Part shown: piece by piece, positions 27,540 through 34,839 of the stretch
How the letters are laid out: each line of letters opens with the position of its first letter
Position numbering within the stretch: position 1 is the stretch's first letter
NCBI RefSeq assembly: GCF_016900115.1
Contig: NZ_JACJJQ010000015.1
Coordinates: forward strand, 1 to 38,722
Direction of reading: 5' to 3'
Source of the DNA: Limosilactobacillus alvi
Lineage (GTDB): Bacteria > Bacillota > Bacilli > Lactobacillales > Lactobacillaceae
DNA: 38,722 bases
The notes under the pieces: generated by a model
Databases searched by the model: none
What the model was told of the DNA's origin: nothing
What the model saw: only the letters and a program-made list of their open reading frames with translations
Translations under genes and position numbers: made by a program

Positions 27540-28775
27540 ATGAAACGCTTTATTAAGTTTATGACAGTAATACTAGTAACAGTTTTGGTTAGTACCATTC
27601 CAGCCAACGCTTGCGCTGCTGAGCAAACCAATTTTTTCAATGCGAAGGCCTCGCTAATTGCAGATGCTAAATCGGGGCAGGTCATTTATGAACAAAATGC
27701 GAAGCAAAAATTGCCGGTCGCTTCAATTAGTAAGCTATTAACGGTAATGGTGATTGCCGATGAAGTACGAGATGGTCAATTAAAGTGGACCCAACCGATT
27801 AAGATTTCACCAGCCGTGGGCAAAATTTCCAATAATTCAGAATACTCAAGTATTGGCTTGCAGACTGGCAAGTCATATCCACTGAACCAACTGGTGGCGG
27901 TGGCCCTTGTTAAATCGGCTGATGGGGCGACCTTAGCCTTAGCGGGAGCAGCAGCAGATAGCACTGCTAGTTTTAACCAAAGAATGCAAAAGAAGGCCCG
28001 CCAAATTGGGGTGAAGGATGCCACGATTGTTAATGCTGTTGGTCTCCGTAACGGGGATTTACTTAAGAGTCAACGGGTGGCCGGAGTGGCAAATAAAGCT
28101 GAAAATACAATGTCTGCCCGAGATGTGGCTAAGATTGCCACTTACTTTGTAAATCATTATCCGCACTTGGTCGAAATTGCTGGCTTAACTTCAACTACGA
28201 TCCAAGCAACGAATGGCAAAACTAAGACGGTGAAGACCATTAATAAACTTCTAACTGGTGGTTATGCCGTTAATGGGGTTCAATACTTAGGTTTAAAGAC
28301 CGGGACTTCTGATAAGGCGGGGGCTTGTTTAGTTTCAGCCGCTAAGTATCAAGGCCGGACCTTAATCACCGTAGTTTTACATGCCAACGGCGGGAATGAT
28401 GATCGCTTCACCCAAACCCAAAAGATGTATCAAGCCTTAGTTGATGAGTATGGTGCTCCCCAACAATTGCACTTGACCAAGCGCTATCAGACGATTCCGA
28501 TAAAACATGGTCTACCCCTGAAAGTTAGGGTGGCTGCTCCGGCATTAAAAATTTGGATCCGGGGTGATGCTAAGGCACCTTATCACGCCAAAGTTGATCT
28601 TAAAAATTCCCTTGCTAAAAATGGAAACTTGCTAGCACCAATAAAAAAGGGAACGACGATCGGAACGATTACGGTTAAGCCTAAGGGGATGGCGAGCTTA
28701 AACTCCTATGGCTTAAAAGCACCATTAGTTACTCAACAGACCGTTAACCATGCTAGTTGGTTAAAGATCTGTTGA
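27540..28775 (+). CDS. dacA: D-alanyl-D-alanine carboxypeptidase (PBP5/DacA type)
   Basis: Trims the terminal D-alanine of peptidoglycan stem peptides outside the membrane. From ATG 27540 it has 411 residues: signal peptide 1-26 (cleavage near ACA-A), then the peptidase S11 domain with S62-I-S-K65, a second motif S126-A-D in place of SxN, and K253-T-G. The C-terminal beta domain begins near 300. The family normally ends in an amphipathic membrane-anchoring helix; this one stops early at SWLKIC. The stop codon lies within the right arm of a 20-bp palindrome whose left arm is in the coding sequence. The ribosome binding site is weak. Confidence 0.9.
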   Translation: MKRFIKFMTVILVTVLVSTIPANACAAEQTNFFNAKASLIADAKSGQVIYEQNAKQKLPVASISKLLTVMVIADEVRDGQLKWTQPIKISPAVGKISNNSEYSSIGLQTGKSYPLNQLVAVALVKSADGATLALAGAAADSTASFNQRMQKKARQIGVKDATIVNAVGLRNGDLLKSQRVAGVANKAENTMSARDVAKIATYFVNHYPHLVEIAGLTSTTIQATNGKTKTVKTINKLLTGGYAVNGVQYLGLKTGTSDKAGACLVSAAKYQGRTLITVVLHANGGNDDRFTQTQKMYQALVDEYGAPQQLHLTKRYQTIPIKHGLPLKVRVAAPALKIWIRGDAKAPYHAKVDLKNSLAKNGNLLAPIKKGTTIGTITVKPKGMASLNSYGLKAPLVTQQTVNHASWLKIC

Positions 28776-28787
28776 GTAACTAATGGT
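28721..28787. repeat. 20-bp perfect inverted repeat across the dacA 3' end
   Basis: Arms at 28721-28740 (starts ACCATTAGTT) and 28768-28787 (ends AACTAATGGT) are perfect complements. An inner pair TTAACCA / TGGTTAA (28744-28750, 28758-28764) also pairs. The dacA stop (28773-28775) is in the right arm. No T-run follows, so this is not a usual terminator; a separate terminator follows at 28794. Confidence 0.9.
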
Positions 28788-28793
28788 TCATTA

Positions 28794-28847
28794 AAATAAA
28801 AGCTGCTACTCTAGGCTCTGATCTTAGCGTAACAGCTTATTTTATTG
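28794..28847. terminator. Bidirectional terminator between dacA and the carbonic anhydrase gene
   Basis: AATAAAAGCTGCTA (28795-28808) pairs with TAACAGCTTATTTTATT (28830-28846), with T-rich sequence on both strands. The minus-strand CDS stop lies inside it. Confidence 0.7.
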
Positions 28848-29459
28848 GTAAAGGGTGATTTTCGTTTCTTGTAAGATTGGTTGGCAAACCCGGTGATTTT
28901 CAGGGAACGTTACGTGTAATTGACTAAGACTAGCTGGGGTGATGGTTACTGGCATCGTTAAAACGAGCCATTGGACGTTGGGACTTAGCGGTGGGGTAGT
29001 TAAAGAACCGACATAGGCAAAGTAAGGACTTGGAGAGGTAAAAAGTTGATTCAGGTCAGCACTCGTTGCCGTTTCAGCTAGTACTTTAGTCAAGTCAAAG
29101 CCAGCGGGATTAACTTCGCCAAACCGAGCCAAGACGAGATTTTCACCGTTGGGACCTTGGAAGACAAAGTGCATTTCCATGGCGTGGGCCTTACCCTTAA
29201 TAAGGTGTTCGCTCCCGTCGTGGAAGTGAACTCGTTGGAATTGATAAGTCGTGCCATGCCAAGTTAAAGTTCCCGTGCCGTAAAATTGATCCCCGTGAAC
29301 TTGCATATCTTTTTTCAGCGGGGGAGTCCCGGTAAAGTTGATCGTAATTGGTACCTCACTGCGGGCTTCTGATGATATTGAAGTAGGGAGGTCGATTGGT
29401 GATTGTTGGCTCTTCGGTCCATCCCAGCTAGCTTGCTTTGCATAATCTAGATATTCCAT
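28842..29459 (-). CDS. Alpha-class carbonic anhydrase without signal peptide
   Basis: Interconverts carbon dioxide and bicarbonate. The 205-residue form starting at ATG 29459 (GAGG nine bases upstream) begins MEYLDYAKQASWDG and contains 'QQSPIDL', the zinc ligands H78-F-H80 and H97 in 'AMEMHFVF', Glu84, and the C-terminal 'LTTPPLSPNVQWLVL' substrate pocket. An alternative start at 29477 adds only six residues and no signal peptide. Alpha-class bacterial enzymes are commonly exported, so this one is probably cytosolic, where it could feed PurK and other carboxylases. An extended -10 promoter stands upstream. Confidence 0.93.
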   Translation of the reverse strand: MEYLDYAKQASWDGPKSQQSPIDLPTSISSEARSEVPITINFTGTPPLKKDMQVHGDQFYGTGTLTWHGTTYQFQRVHFHDGSEHLIKGKAHAMEMHFVFQGPNGENLVLARFGEVNPAGFDLTKVLAETATSADLNQLFTSPSPYFAYVGSLTTPPLSPNVQWLVLTMPVTITPASLSQLHVTFPENHRVCQPILQETKITLYQ

Positions 29460-29493
29460 TGTGAAAACCTCATTCATTAGCCTTAATAATTAA

Positions 29494-29502
29494 ATTATAG
29501 CA
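29494..29502 (-). promoter_or_regulatory. Extended -10 promoter of the carbonic anhydrase gene
   Basis: On the minus strand TGCTATAAT (29502-29494) is a perfect extended -10; no good -35 is seen. The roughly 190 nt between it and the stop of the DUF2325 gene hold nothing else that I can support. Confidence 0.55.
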
Positions 29503-29692
29503 TGTTTTTGTTAACGATTTCACTAAAAATATTTAGCAAGTGGTCAAATGTTGTCTTTGACGTAGCTATAATGAGGAAACGCACTAAACTGCAACCAGTC
29601 TTCCATTAAATTTGGCGCTTCAAGTAAGGAGCTGATCGCCGACCTAGTTAACGTTTTTCGGATTGTCGCCCCAACCTAAAAGAACTTGATTA

Positions 29693-31198
29693 CTACTGGT
29701 TAGCTATCCCTACTGTATCAGCGGGAAAACCATTGGCAGCGCGGTAGAGAGCATCTTCAAATTGACCCATTGAGATTGTGTTAGCAACCGCAAAGTTAAA
29801 GCCAAATTGTTGCTGGAAGTCGTTGACGGCTTTGGAAGCCCCGTGGTGGGCCTTACTCTTTACTAAGATAACAATATCAGCGGACTTCAACTTATTCTTT
29901 AAGTAAGCCTTTTGAGTCTTAAAGCTATCGACGATGGTTGGTTGTCCGCCGTAAAGGCGAATCATTTGTTCATAGCTTTCGTGTTCTTGACGGTTACCAA
30001 CTAAAACAGCGACGGTTTGCCCACTTAGATCAATGCCGGGGTAACGTTTCTCGGTTGGTTGACTGGCAGTAGCTTCCAACTTTTTACTTGGACTTGTCTT
30101 TTTAGCTGGGGCTTTAGCTGCGGCTTTTTCTTCTTCCGTCGGATAAGTCCACCGAATCCGCATGGAATCAGGATCATCAGTGAACCAAGCAAGTTGGACA
30201 ATCGAACCCTTCCCAGCAACGAGGTTATCTTCGGGGAGTAAGAAAGCGTACTTCTTCCCGTCAACCATTAATGGTTCGTTGTTAGAATTAAAGGTGACCC
30301 GGAGATGACGCTTGTGCTTTTGAACGACCCCAAAGTCAAAGGTTTGAATCTTGGCGGCGTCATCAAATTTAAGGTCGCCGAGGTGATCAATTGTCCGGAT
30401 GACTTTGTGAATAAAGATATCGTTGGGCCGAATATCAGCTTTAACAATTGATCCGGATTGCAGGTTAAACTTCCGCACCATTGTTTCACTGATATGACCA
30501 GCTTCTTGTCCATTTTCAGTTAACAGGTCGGCCCCGACGAGTTGCCGTTGAATAACGTATTGGCTCTTTTGGCTACTGAATGGGGCTCGCGGTTGCTTTG
30601 GTTGGGTTTCTGCTAAGGCTTCCGTCATTGGGTTGGAAGTTTCAACGGGAGTCGGGGTAGTTGGGGTTGGCTTAACTTCCTTTGCTTGTGGCTTGGGCGC
30701 TGGTTGGCTTGGCTTAACTTGGTTTTTAATTGTCATAAAGTTAGCCTTCAGTTGGTTTAACCGGGGTTGCAAAGCCCTTTGATCTGCTTCAGAAAGATAC
30801 TTTAGTAGTTTTGTCATTTGATTATCAAGGTGATCAAACTTGACAGCGGCGGTTTTGGGTTGGTTAACTAAACCTTGTAAAACTGATTCCAGGCCCTTAA
30901 TTTTATTTAGGGCATCGTATTGGTGTCCAGTTAAGGGAACCTTCGTTGCTGAAGCTGGCTTAACCGGGGTTGGCTTAACATGGCTAAGGTTAATTTCCGG
31001 GTTAGTCCGTTCAACATGGCGCTTAATTTTGAAGTGCCGCGGTTGGTTAGTAGAGTGCTTGCTTTCGTGGTGGGGATGTTCACCAGCAGTAATTAAGTTT
31101 AAAGCTGCTTGGAGAATTTGTTGCCCCCGGATAAGTTCAGCGGGGGTATCACCGATATTTTCTAGGATCGTCATTAAGTCTTGACGGTAATCGTACAT
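29693..31198 (-). CDS. DUF2325 domain protein
   Basis: A 501-residue cytosolic protein of unknown function. ATG 31198 (MYDYRQDL) is chosen because AAGGAGG stands eight bases upstream. The N-terminal 50 residues are helical, then a Lys/His-rich linker. A middle helical segment (about 90-155) is followed by a Pro/Thr/Lys-rich linker (about 158-205), a beta-rich domain (about 210-360), another Lys/Ala-rich linker and the C-terminal DUF2325 domain (about 392-490), recognised by 'VAVLVGNRQEHESYEQMI', 'SADIVILVKSKAHHG' and 'AVANTISMGQFEDAL'. DUF2325 resembles a small Rossmann-like fold with possible metal ligands (two His in KAHHG). It stands alone. Confidence 0.8.
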   Translation of the reverse strand: MYDYRQDLMTILENIGDTPAELIRGQQILQAALNLITAGEHPHHESKHSTNQPRHFKIKRHVERTNPEINLSHVKPTPVKPASATKVPLTGHQYDALNKIKGLESVLQGLVNQPKTAAVKFDHLDNQMTKLLKYLSEADQRALQPRLNQLKANFMTIKNQVKPSQPAPKPQAKEVKPTPTTPTPVETSNPMTEALAETQPKQPRAPFSSQKSQYVIQRQLVGADLLTENGQEAGHISETMVRKFNLQSGSIVKADIRPNDIFIHKVIRTIDHLGDLKFDDAAKIQTFDFGVVQKHKRHLRVTFNSNNEPLMVDGKKYAFLLPEDNLVAGKGSIVQLAWFTDDPDSMRIRWTYPTEEEKAAAKAPAKKTSPSKKLEATASQPTEKRYPGIDLSGQTVAVLVGNRQEHESYEQMIRLYGGQPTIVDSFKTQKAYLKNKLKSADIVILVKSKAHHGASKAVNDFQQQFGFNFAVANTISMGQFEDALYRAANGFPADTVGIANQ

Positions 31199-31334
31199 CT
31201 TCTCTTCCTCCTTTTTGGGTATCATAACAATGATAACAGGTTTTAAGGTCCAGAGGTAGTGAGGAAACCTGCTTGATGCCTTGAGTTGCTGTGTAATTGA
31301 AAGAAATTGTCTAAAAGTTCTAACCGGAAAATCA

Positions 31335-31363
31335 TGGTTGAATTAAAAGAAGACGCATATAAT
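31335..31363 (+). promoter_or_regulatory. Candidate psiE promoter
   Basis: TATAAT (31358-31363) is perfect; TGGTTG (31335-31340) stands 17 nt upstream and TTGAAT (31338-31343) 14 nt upstream. Confidence 0.5.
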
Positions 31364-31384
31364 AGTAGAAAATGGGGTGAAAAC

Positions 31385-31789
31385 ATGAAAAAATTCTATC
31401 AGTGGGCCGATAAAACGGGAGCCCTCTTGCAAGTTTTAAGTCTGATCTGTATTTCTTTGTTGGGGTTGGCTTTGGTCTATTTTATGGTCGATGAATTAAT
31501 TGCGGTGGTAAAAATAAGCACGATCACAACAGACACTGACTACTACAATCTCCTAGAAGGGGTCGTAACCTTCTTCCTCTTTTTCGAATTTGTCGCAATG
31601 GTAATTAATATTCTGCGGAACGGTGGTCATATTTCCGTTAATTTTTTGCTTGGTTTAGGCATTACTGCCCTCGTCCGGTGGCTAATTACCGAACACGAAA
31701 AGTCCCTTGACGACTTGATCGTTTCCCTCGCTGTCCTTGCCCTTGTCGTTAGTACAATTCTTTTGGCGAAATTTGTCCATGAAGATTAA
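31385..31789 (+). CDS. psiE: PsiE family membrane protein
   Basis: A 134-residue protein with four hydrophobic segments (about 14-37, 60-80, 86-102, 112-130). The family was named for phosphate-starvation induction in E. coli; the molecular function is not known. Recognisable features are 'LLEGVVTFFLFFEFVAM', 'GGHISVNFLLGLGITALVRWLI' and the short tail after the last helix. ATG 31385 is preceded by GGGGTGA and a likely promoter; in-frame starts further upstream lie before the -10 and are unlikely. It stands alone. Confidence 0.8.
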   Translation: MKKFYQWADKTGALLQVLSLICISLLGLALVYFMVDELIAVVKISTITTDTDYYNLLEGVVTFFLFFEFVAMVINILRNGGHISVNFLLGLGITALVRWLITEHEKSLDDLIVSLAVLALVVSTILLAKFVHED

Positions 31790-32035
31790 CGGGCTGTGCC
31801 CGGAATGGTCTGGAGCCAAATGTAAGGCGGTCAGTTCAATTCGAAGACGATTTTCTAATAGAACCAGATTAGATGTAGGCGTCCGCATTCCTAGAAAATT
31901 GGGGTTAAATTTAGTTGCTTGCGCCAAAATGACTCCCGCTAGCGCGATAGATGCTACGCAAGTTGCACAAGATCTCAGATCTGTACGGAGTCAAAATCCA
32001 GATTTGCCCAGATTTTAGTTTGATTTTCCGAAAAT
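31790..32035. other. Intergenic region with many short inverted repeats
   Basis: About 245 nt without a convincing gene. It contains short complementary pairs: TCTAAT / ATTAGA (near 31855 and 31868), CTTGCG / CGCAAG (about 31919 and 31957), GCGC pairs between them, and AGATCTCAGATCT near 31970. Both strands give mid-length open frames without ribosome binding sites. It might be a structured RNA or a dispersed repeat; I have only one copy here. Confidence 0.35.
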
Positions 32036-32069
32036 AAATGAAAATTTTCACTAACCACCCGGCTTGCCC

Positions 32070-32098
32070 TTGGCAAGGAAGGTAATCTGATTTAAAAT
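32070..32098 (+). promoter_or_regulatory. gpmA promoter
   Basis: TTGGCA (32070-32075) and TAAAAT (32093-32098) are separated by 17 nt. Confidence 0.65.
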
Positions 32099-32154
32099 GA
32101 TTGAGTATGGTGAATTTAACCGAGTTATCTTAAGAAGAAAGAGGTCAATTGAAC

Positions 32155-32850
32155 ATGGCTAAATTAGTTTTGATTCGTCACGGACAAAGTGAATGGAACC
32201 TTTCTAACCAATTTACTGGTTGGGTCGATGTCGACTTAAGCGAAAAAGGGGTTGCCCAAGCTAAGGCCGCTGGGAAGGCATTGAAGGAACACGGAATTGA
32301 ATTTGATTACGCCTACACTTCAGTTTTGAAGCGGGCAATCAAGACCCTTCACTACGCTTTGGAAGGTTGCGACCAACTTTGGATTCCTGAATTCAAGACT
32401 TGGCGTTTGAACGAACGTCACTACGGTGCTCTTCAAGGCCACAACAAGAAGAAGGCGGCTGAAAAGTACGGGGACGAACAAGTTCACATCTGGCGTCGTT
32501 CATACGATGTTTTGCCTCCATTGTTGAGTGCTGATGACGAAGGTTCAGCTGCTAAGGATCGTCGTTACGCTAACTTGGACCCACGGGCTATTCCTGGTGG
32601 TGAAAACTTGAAGGTTACTTTGGAACGGGTTATTCCTTTATGGGAAGACGAAATTGCGCCAAAGCTTTTGGATGGTAAGAACGTTATCATCGCAGCCCAC
32701 GGTAACTCATTACGGGCACTTTCCAAGTACATCGAACAAATTTCAGACGAAGACATCATGAACCTTGAAATGGCAACGGGCCAACCAGTGGTTTACGACT
32801 TCGATGAAAAGTTAAACGTTTTGAGCAAGGAAAAGTACGAAATTGACTAG
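32155..32850 (+). CDS. gpmA: 2,3-bisphosphoglycerate-dependent phosphoglycerate mutase
   Basis: Glycolytic interconversion of 3- and 2-phosphoglycerate through a phosphohistidine. It has 231 residues from ATG 32155 (GAAAGAGG about ten bases upstream). The catalytic '[10 protein letters not shown]' is at residues 6-15 with His9 as phosphoacceptor; '[10 protein letters not shown]', 'ERHYGALQG' and '[11 protein letters not shown]' complete the site. Arginine is mostly CGT (about 7 of 11), unlike neighbours that favour CGG, as expected for a very highly expressed gene. It is a single gene with its own promoter and terminator. Confidence 0.97.
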   Translation: MAKLVLIRHGQSEWNLSNQFTGWVDVDLSEKGVAQAKAAGKALKEHGIEFDYAYTSVLKRAIKTLHYALEGCDQLWIPEFKTWRLNERHYGALQGHNKKKAAEKYGDEQVHIWRRSYDVLPPLLSADDEGSAAKDRRYANLDPRAIPGGENLKVTLERVIPLWEDEIAPKLLDGKNVIIAAHGNSLRALSKYIEQISDEDIMNLEMATGQPVVYDFDEKLNVLSKEKYEID

Positions 32851-32883
32851 TAGTCGGTAAGGTGAAACATCCAAGATTACGGC

Positions 32884-32921
32884 AAAAAGCGAGAAGAAGC
32901 GCAGCATTCTTCTCGCTTTTT
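32884..32921 (+). terminator. gpmA terminator
   Basis: GCGAGAAGAA (32889-32898) pairs with TTCTTCTCGC (32907-32916), extended by AAAAA / TTTTT. Confidence 0.92.
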
Positions 32922-33037
32922 GCATTCCTAAAGAAGACTTATTTAAGCTTTGTTTAAGAGCGTGCTCTTTTGTGATAGATTTGGTATCATGGAAAACATG
33001 TAAGATCTGAAAAAAGAGAATGTTGGGAGGAATTTGA

Positions 33038-34018
33038 TTGAAACTTTTTAATCGGGGGCAAGCGTCTAAATTTAATTCAACCGCCAAGCTTGACGGTATT
33101 AGCATTAAGGATTTCGCTAAGAGCCTCAAGGGCATGGTTAGTCGGAAGGAATACATGATGACAATGTGGCCCTTTGCCGGCTACTTTATTATTTGGTTAG
33201 CCTTAACTGGGCTGGGCCTTTACTTTGCCTACATGATGTTGGCTTCCTTATCAATGAGTTTGATGTACATCATGTACGGGATGATGTCGATGACGTCATT
33301 ACTCTTCACCTTATTAGAATTTCTGGTGGTACTCTTCTTAGTTGCTGCGGTTGGTTTTCTTTTCATGTGCTTGGTGGTGGCCGTTCAATTTGGTTACCAA
33401 GACCGGATTAACGACGAAAACAAGCAATTGACGCCAAGTTCAATCTGGCAACGGTTTAAGCACACCCGGAAGAATCAACTGTTACGGTTATGCTTATACA
33501 GTGGCTTATTCATCTTTTTATGGCAGTTACCATTAAGGGTTGTTGCAACGATCTGGGCTTCTAATAAGATTGTAGTGATAACTTGCCAAATCATTAACTA
33601 CGTCATCGTGATTTGGAAGGGACTACAATATTCCCAAGCCGTTTATCTTTACCGTTACAAGCAACCAGCTTTCTTGGGACAATCCATGCGTCATGCTTTA
33701 ACGGTAAGCAAACGGTACATGGCTGGCTTTAAGTTTAACCTCTTGTTGGTTGGAATCCTCTTTGCCTACTTACCAGTCCTAGTATGGGGGGCCTTAACCG
33801 GGGGCTTGGCTTACTACGGGGAATACACAGCAACCAACCCCTTAATTTGGATTGGCGCGGTGCTCTTCGTGCTTGGCTACGCGGTGATGATGCCATACTT
33901 AACCATGGTTTCCGCCCTTTACTTTGAAAAGACGAAGGCTAAGATCAAGGTTGATGGTCTTTACGAGGATACCTTTAAGCCGGTTGAAGAATTGACAGGC
34001 GAAGCTTTCAAAGATTAA
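33038..34018 (+). CDS. Polytopic membrane protein, unknown function (DUF975-like layout)
   Basis: A 326-residue protein: a hydrophilic N-terminal 45 residues, then about six membrane segments (roughly 45-70, 82-118, 150-170, 178-198, 235-258, 268-292) and a soluble acidic tail. The segment 'ALTVSKRYMAGFKFNLLLVGILF' and the arrangement recall DUF975-type proteins, but I do not recognise it firmly. Methionine is unusually frequent in the second membrane region (residues 67-88). TTG 33038 is the start, with GGGAGG seven bases upstream. It stands alone between two terminators. Confidence 0.7.
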   Translation: MKLFNRGQASKFNSTAKLDGISIKDFAKSLKGMVSRKEYMMTMWPFAGYFIIWLALTGLGLYFAYMMLASLSMSLMYIMYGMMSMTSLLFTLLEFLVVLFLVAAVGFLFMCLVVAVQFGYQDRINDENKQLTPSSIWQRFKHTRKNQLLRLCLYSGLFIFLWQLPLRVVATIWASNKIVVITCQIINYVIVIWKGLQYSQAVYLYRYKQPAFLGQSMRHALTVSKRYMAGFKFNLLLVGILFAYLPVLVWGALTGGLAYYGEYTATNPLIWIGAVLFVLGYAVMMPYLTMVSALYFEKTKAKIKVDGLYEDTFKPVEELTGEAFKD

Positions 34019-34029
34019 TTATTAAGTTT

Positions 34030-34069
34030 GACCGCTAACGAGGTTTAAAGCCTAGTTGGCGGTCTTTTA
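34030..34069 (+). terminator. Terminator
   Basis: GACCGCTAACGAGG (34030-34043) and CCTAGTTGGCGGTC (34051-34064) pair with one wobble and one mismatch, followed by TTTT. Confidence 0.85.
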
Positions 34070-34111
34070 TTGTCTTAGACTAGGGTAAAACCCTAATTTA
34101 AGCAATTATCG

Positions 34112-34139
34112 TTGACAAACGTAAACTGTAGGCTATACT
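34112..34139 (+). promoter_or_regulatory. Copper operon promoter
   Basis: TTGACA (34112-34117) is perfect; TATACT (34134-34139) follows after 16 nt. An AAACTGTAG half-site lies between the hexamers. Confidence 0.75.
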
Positions 34140-34155
34140 AAGAATTGTAGCAAGA

Positions 34156-34169
34156 TTTACGATTGTAAA
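34156..34169. promoter_or_regulatory. Candidate CopY-type operator
   Basis: The palindrome TTTACGATTGTAAA stands just downstream of the expected start site. It contains TACGATTGTA, one change from the CopY/CopR box TACANNTGTA. Together with the TGTA half-site inside the promoter it suggests repression by a CopY-type copper sensor, whose gene is not in this window. Confidence 0.55.
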
Positions 34170-34186
34170 CGAAAGGTGGATTTGAG

Positions 34187-34564
34187 ATGGCACATGGGTT
34201 AGCGATTGGAATTGGAATAATATTAGTAGCCTTTATCCTGTGGTGGTTCTTCGGGAAGCATCAAGTATCAACGGCGGAAGCAACGGTGGTTGAAGGCGCA
34301 AAGAAGCAAACTGCTGATGTCTTAGTCGACGGGGGTTACAAGCCAGAAGTCGTAACCTTAAAGCAAGGGGTTCCGGCTACGTTGAAGTTTACCCGGAAGG
34401 ACCCATCAACTTGTTTGGACCGGGTCGTTTTCCCGGAATGGGGAATTAACCGTCCCCTTCCCGAAGGCAAGACCGAAGAAATTAAGATTGACACCTCCCA
34501 AGCCGGTGAATTTGAATGGGCTTGTGGCATGGATATGTTCCATGGAAAGGTAATTGTAAAATAA
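34187..34564 (+). CDS. Membrane-anchored cupredoxin domain protein
   Basis: A 125-residue protein with one transmembrane segment (residues 4-22) and a cupredoxin domain (about 42-125). Candidate copper ligands are Cys76 and the C-terminal C113-G-M115-D-M117 with His119. It is the first gene of a three-gene copper operon and a clear paralogue of the next gene (nearly half of positions identical over the domain). Membrane orientation is unclear: positive charges follow the helix, which would favour a cytosolic domain. It probably binds Cu(I) and passes it to, or shields it for, the ATPase encoded downstream. ATG 34187 follows AAAGGTGG. Confidence 0.82.
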   Translation: MAHGLAIGIGIILVAFILWWFFGKHQVSTAEATVVEGAKKQTADVLVDGGYKPEVVTLKQGVPATLKFTRKDPSTCLDRVVFPEWGINRPLPEGKTEEIKIDTSQAGEFEWACGMDMFHGKVIVK

Positions 34565-34578
34565 AGGAGGAATATATT

Positions 34579-34839
34579 ATGGCTAAGCAAACAATTATTG
34601 TCGACGGTGGATACCAACCAAATACAGTGACTTTCAAGCAAGGAAAACCAGCTGAATTAACCTTTAAACGGGTTAGTGATCGGGGATGCGTCCAAGTCGT
34701 TCAATCTAAGGACCTTGGTTTTAAAAAAGAATTACCCCTTAACGAAGAAGTTACCTTTAATATTGATACTAGCAAGCCTGGCGAATACGGCTTTGCTTGT
34801 GGAATGGATATGGTGAAAGGAAAAGTGGTGGTGGAATAA
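34579..34839 (+). CDS. Soluble cupredoxin domain protein
   Basis: An 86-residue protein consisting only of the cupredoxin domain, with Cys37 and C74-G-M76-D-M78 aligned to the ligands of the upstream paralogue, but without membrane anchor or signal peptide. ATG 34579 has AAAGGAGG upstream; longer in-frame readings run back into the preceding gene and are not real. Cupredoxins are usually exported, so a cytosolic one beside a Cu ATPase is unusual. A chaperone role like that of CopZ is an inference. The stop shares a base with the ATG of the ATPase gene. Confidence 0.82.
   Translation: MAKQTIIVDGGYQPNTVTFKQGKPAELTFKRVSDRGCVQVVQSKDLGFKKELPLNEEVTFNIDTSKPGEYGFACGMDMVKGKVVVE

Noticed and set aside
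31682-32018. Overlapping open frames on both strands after psiE (81 and 93 codons)
   Set aside because: No ribosome binding sites, overlap with psiE, and no protein features; treated as noncoding structured DNA.
32952-32967. AAGAGC-GT-GCTCTT palindrome upstream of the membrane protein at 33038
   Set aside because: Short and isolated; could be an operator, but there is no second copy or known motif to support it.
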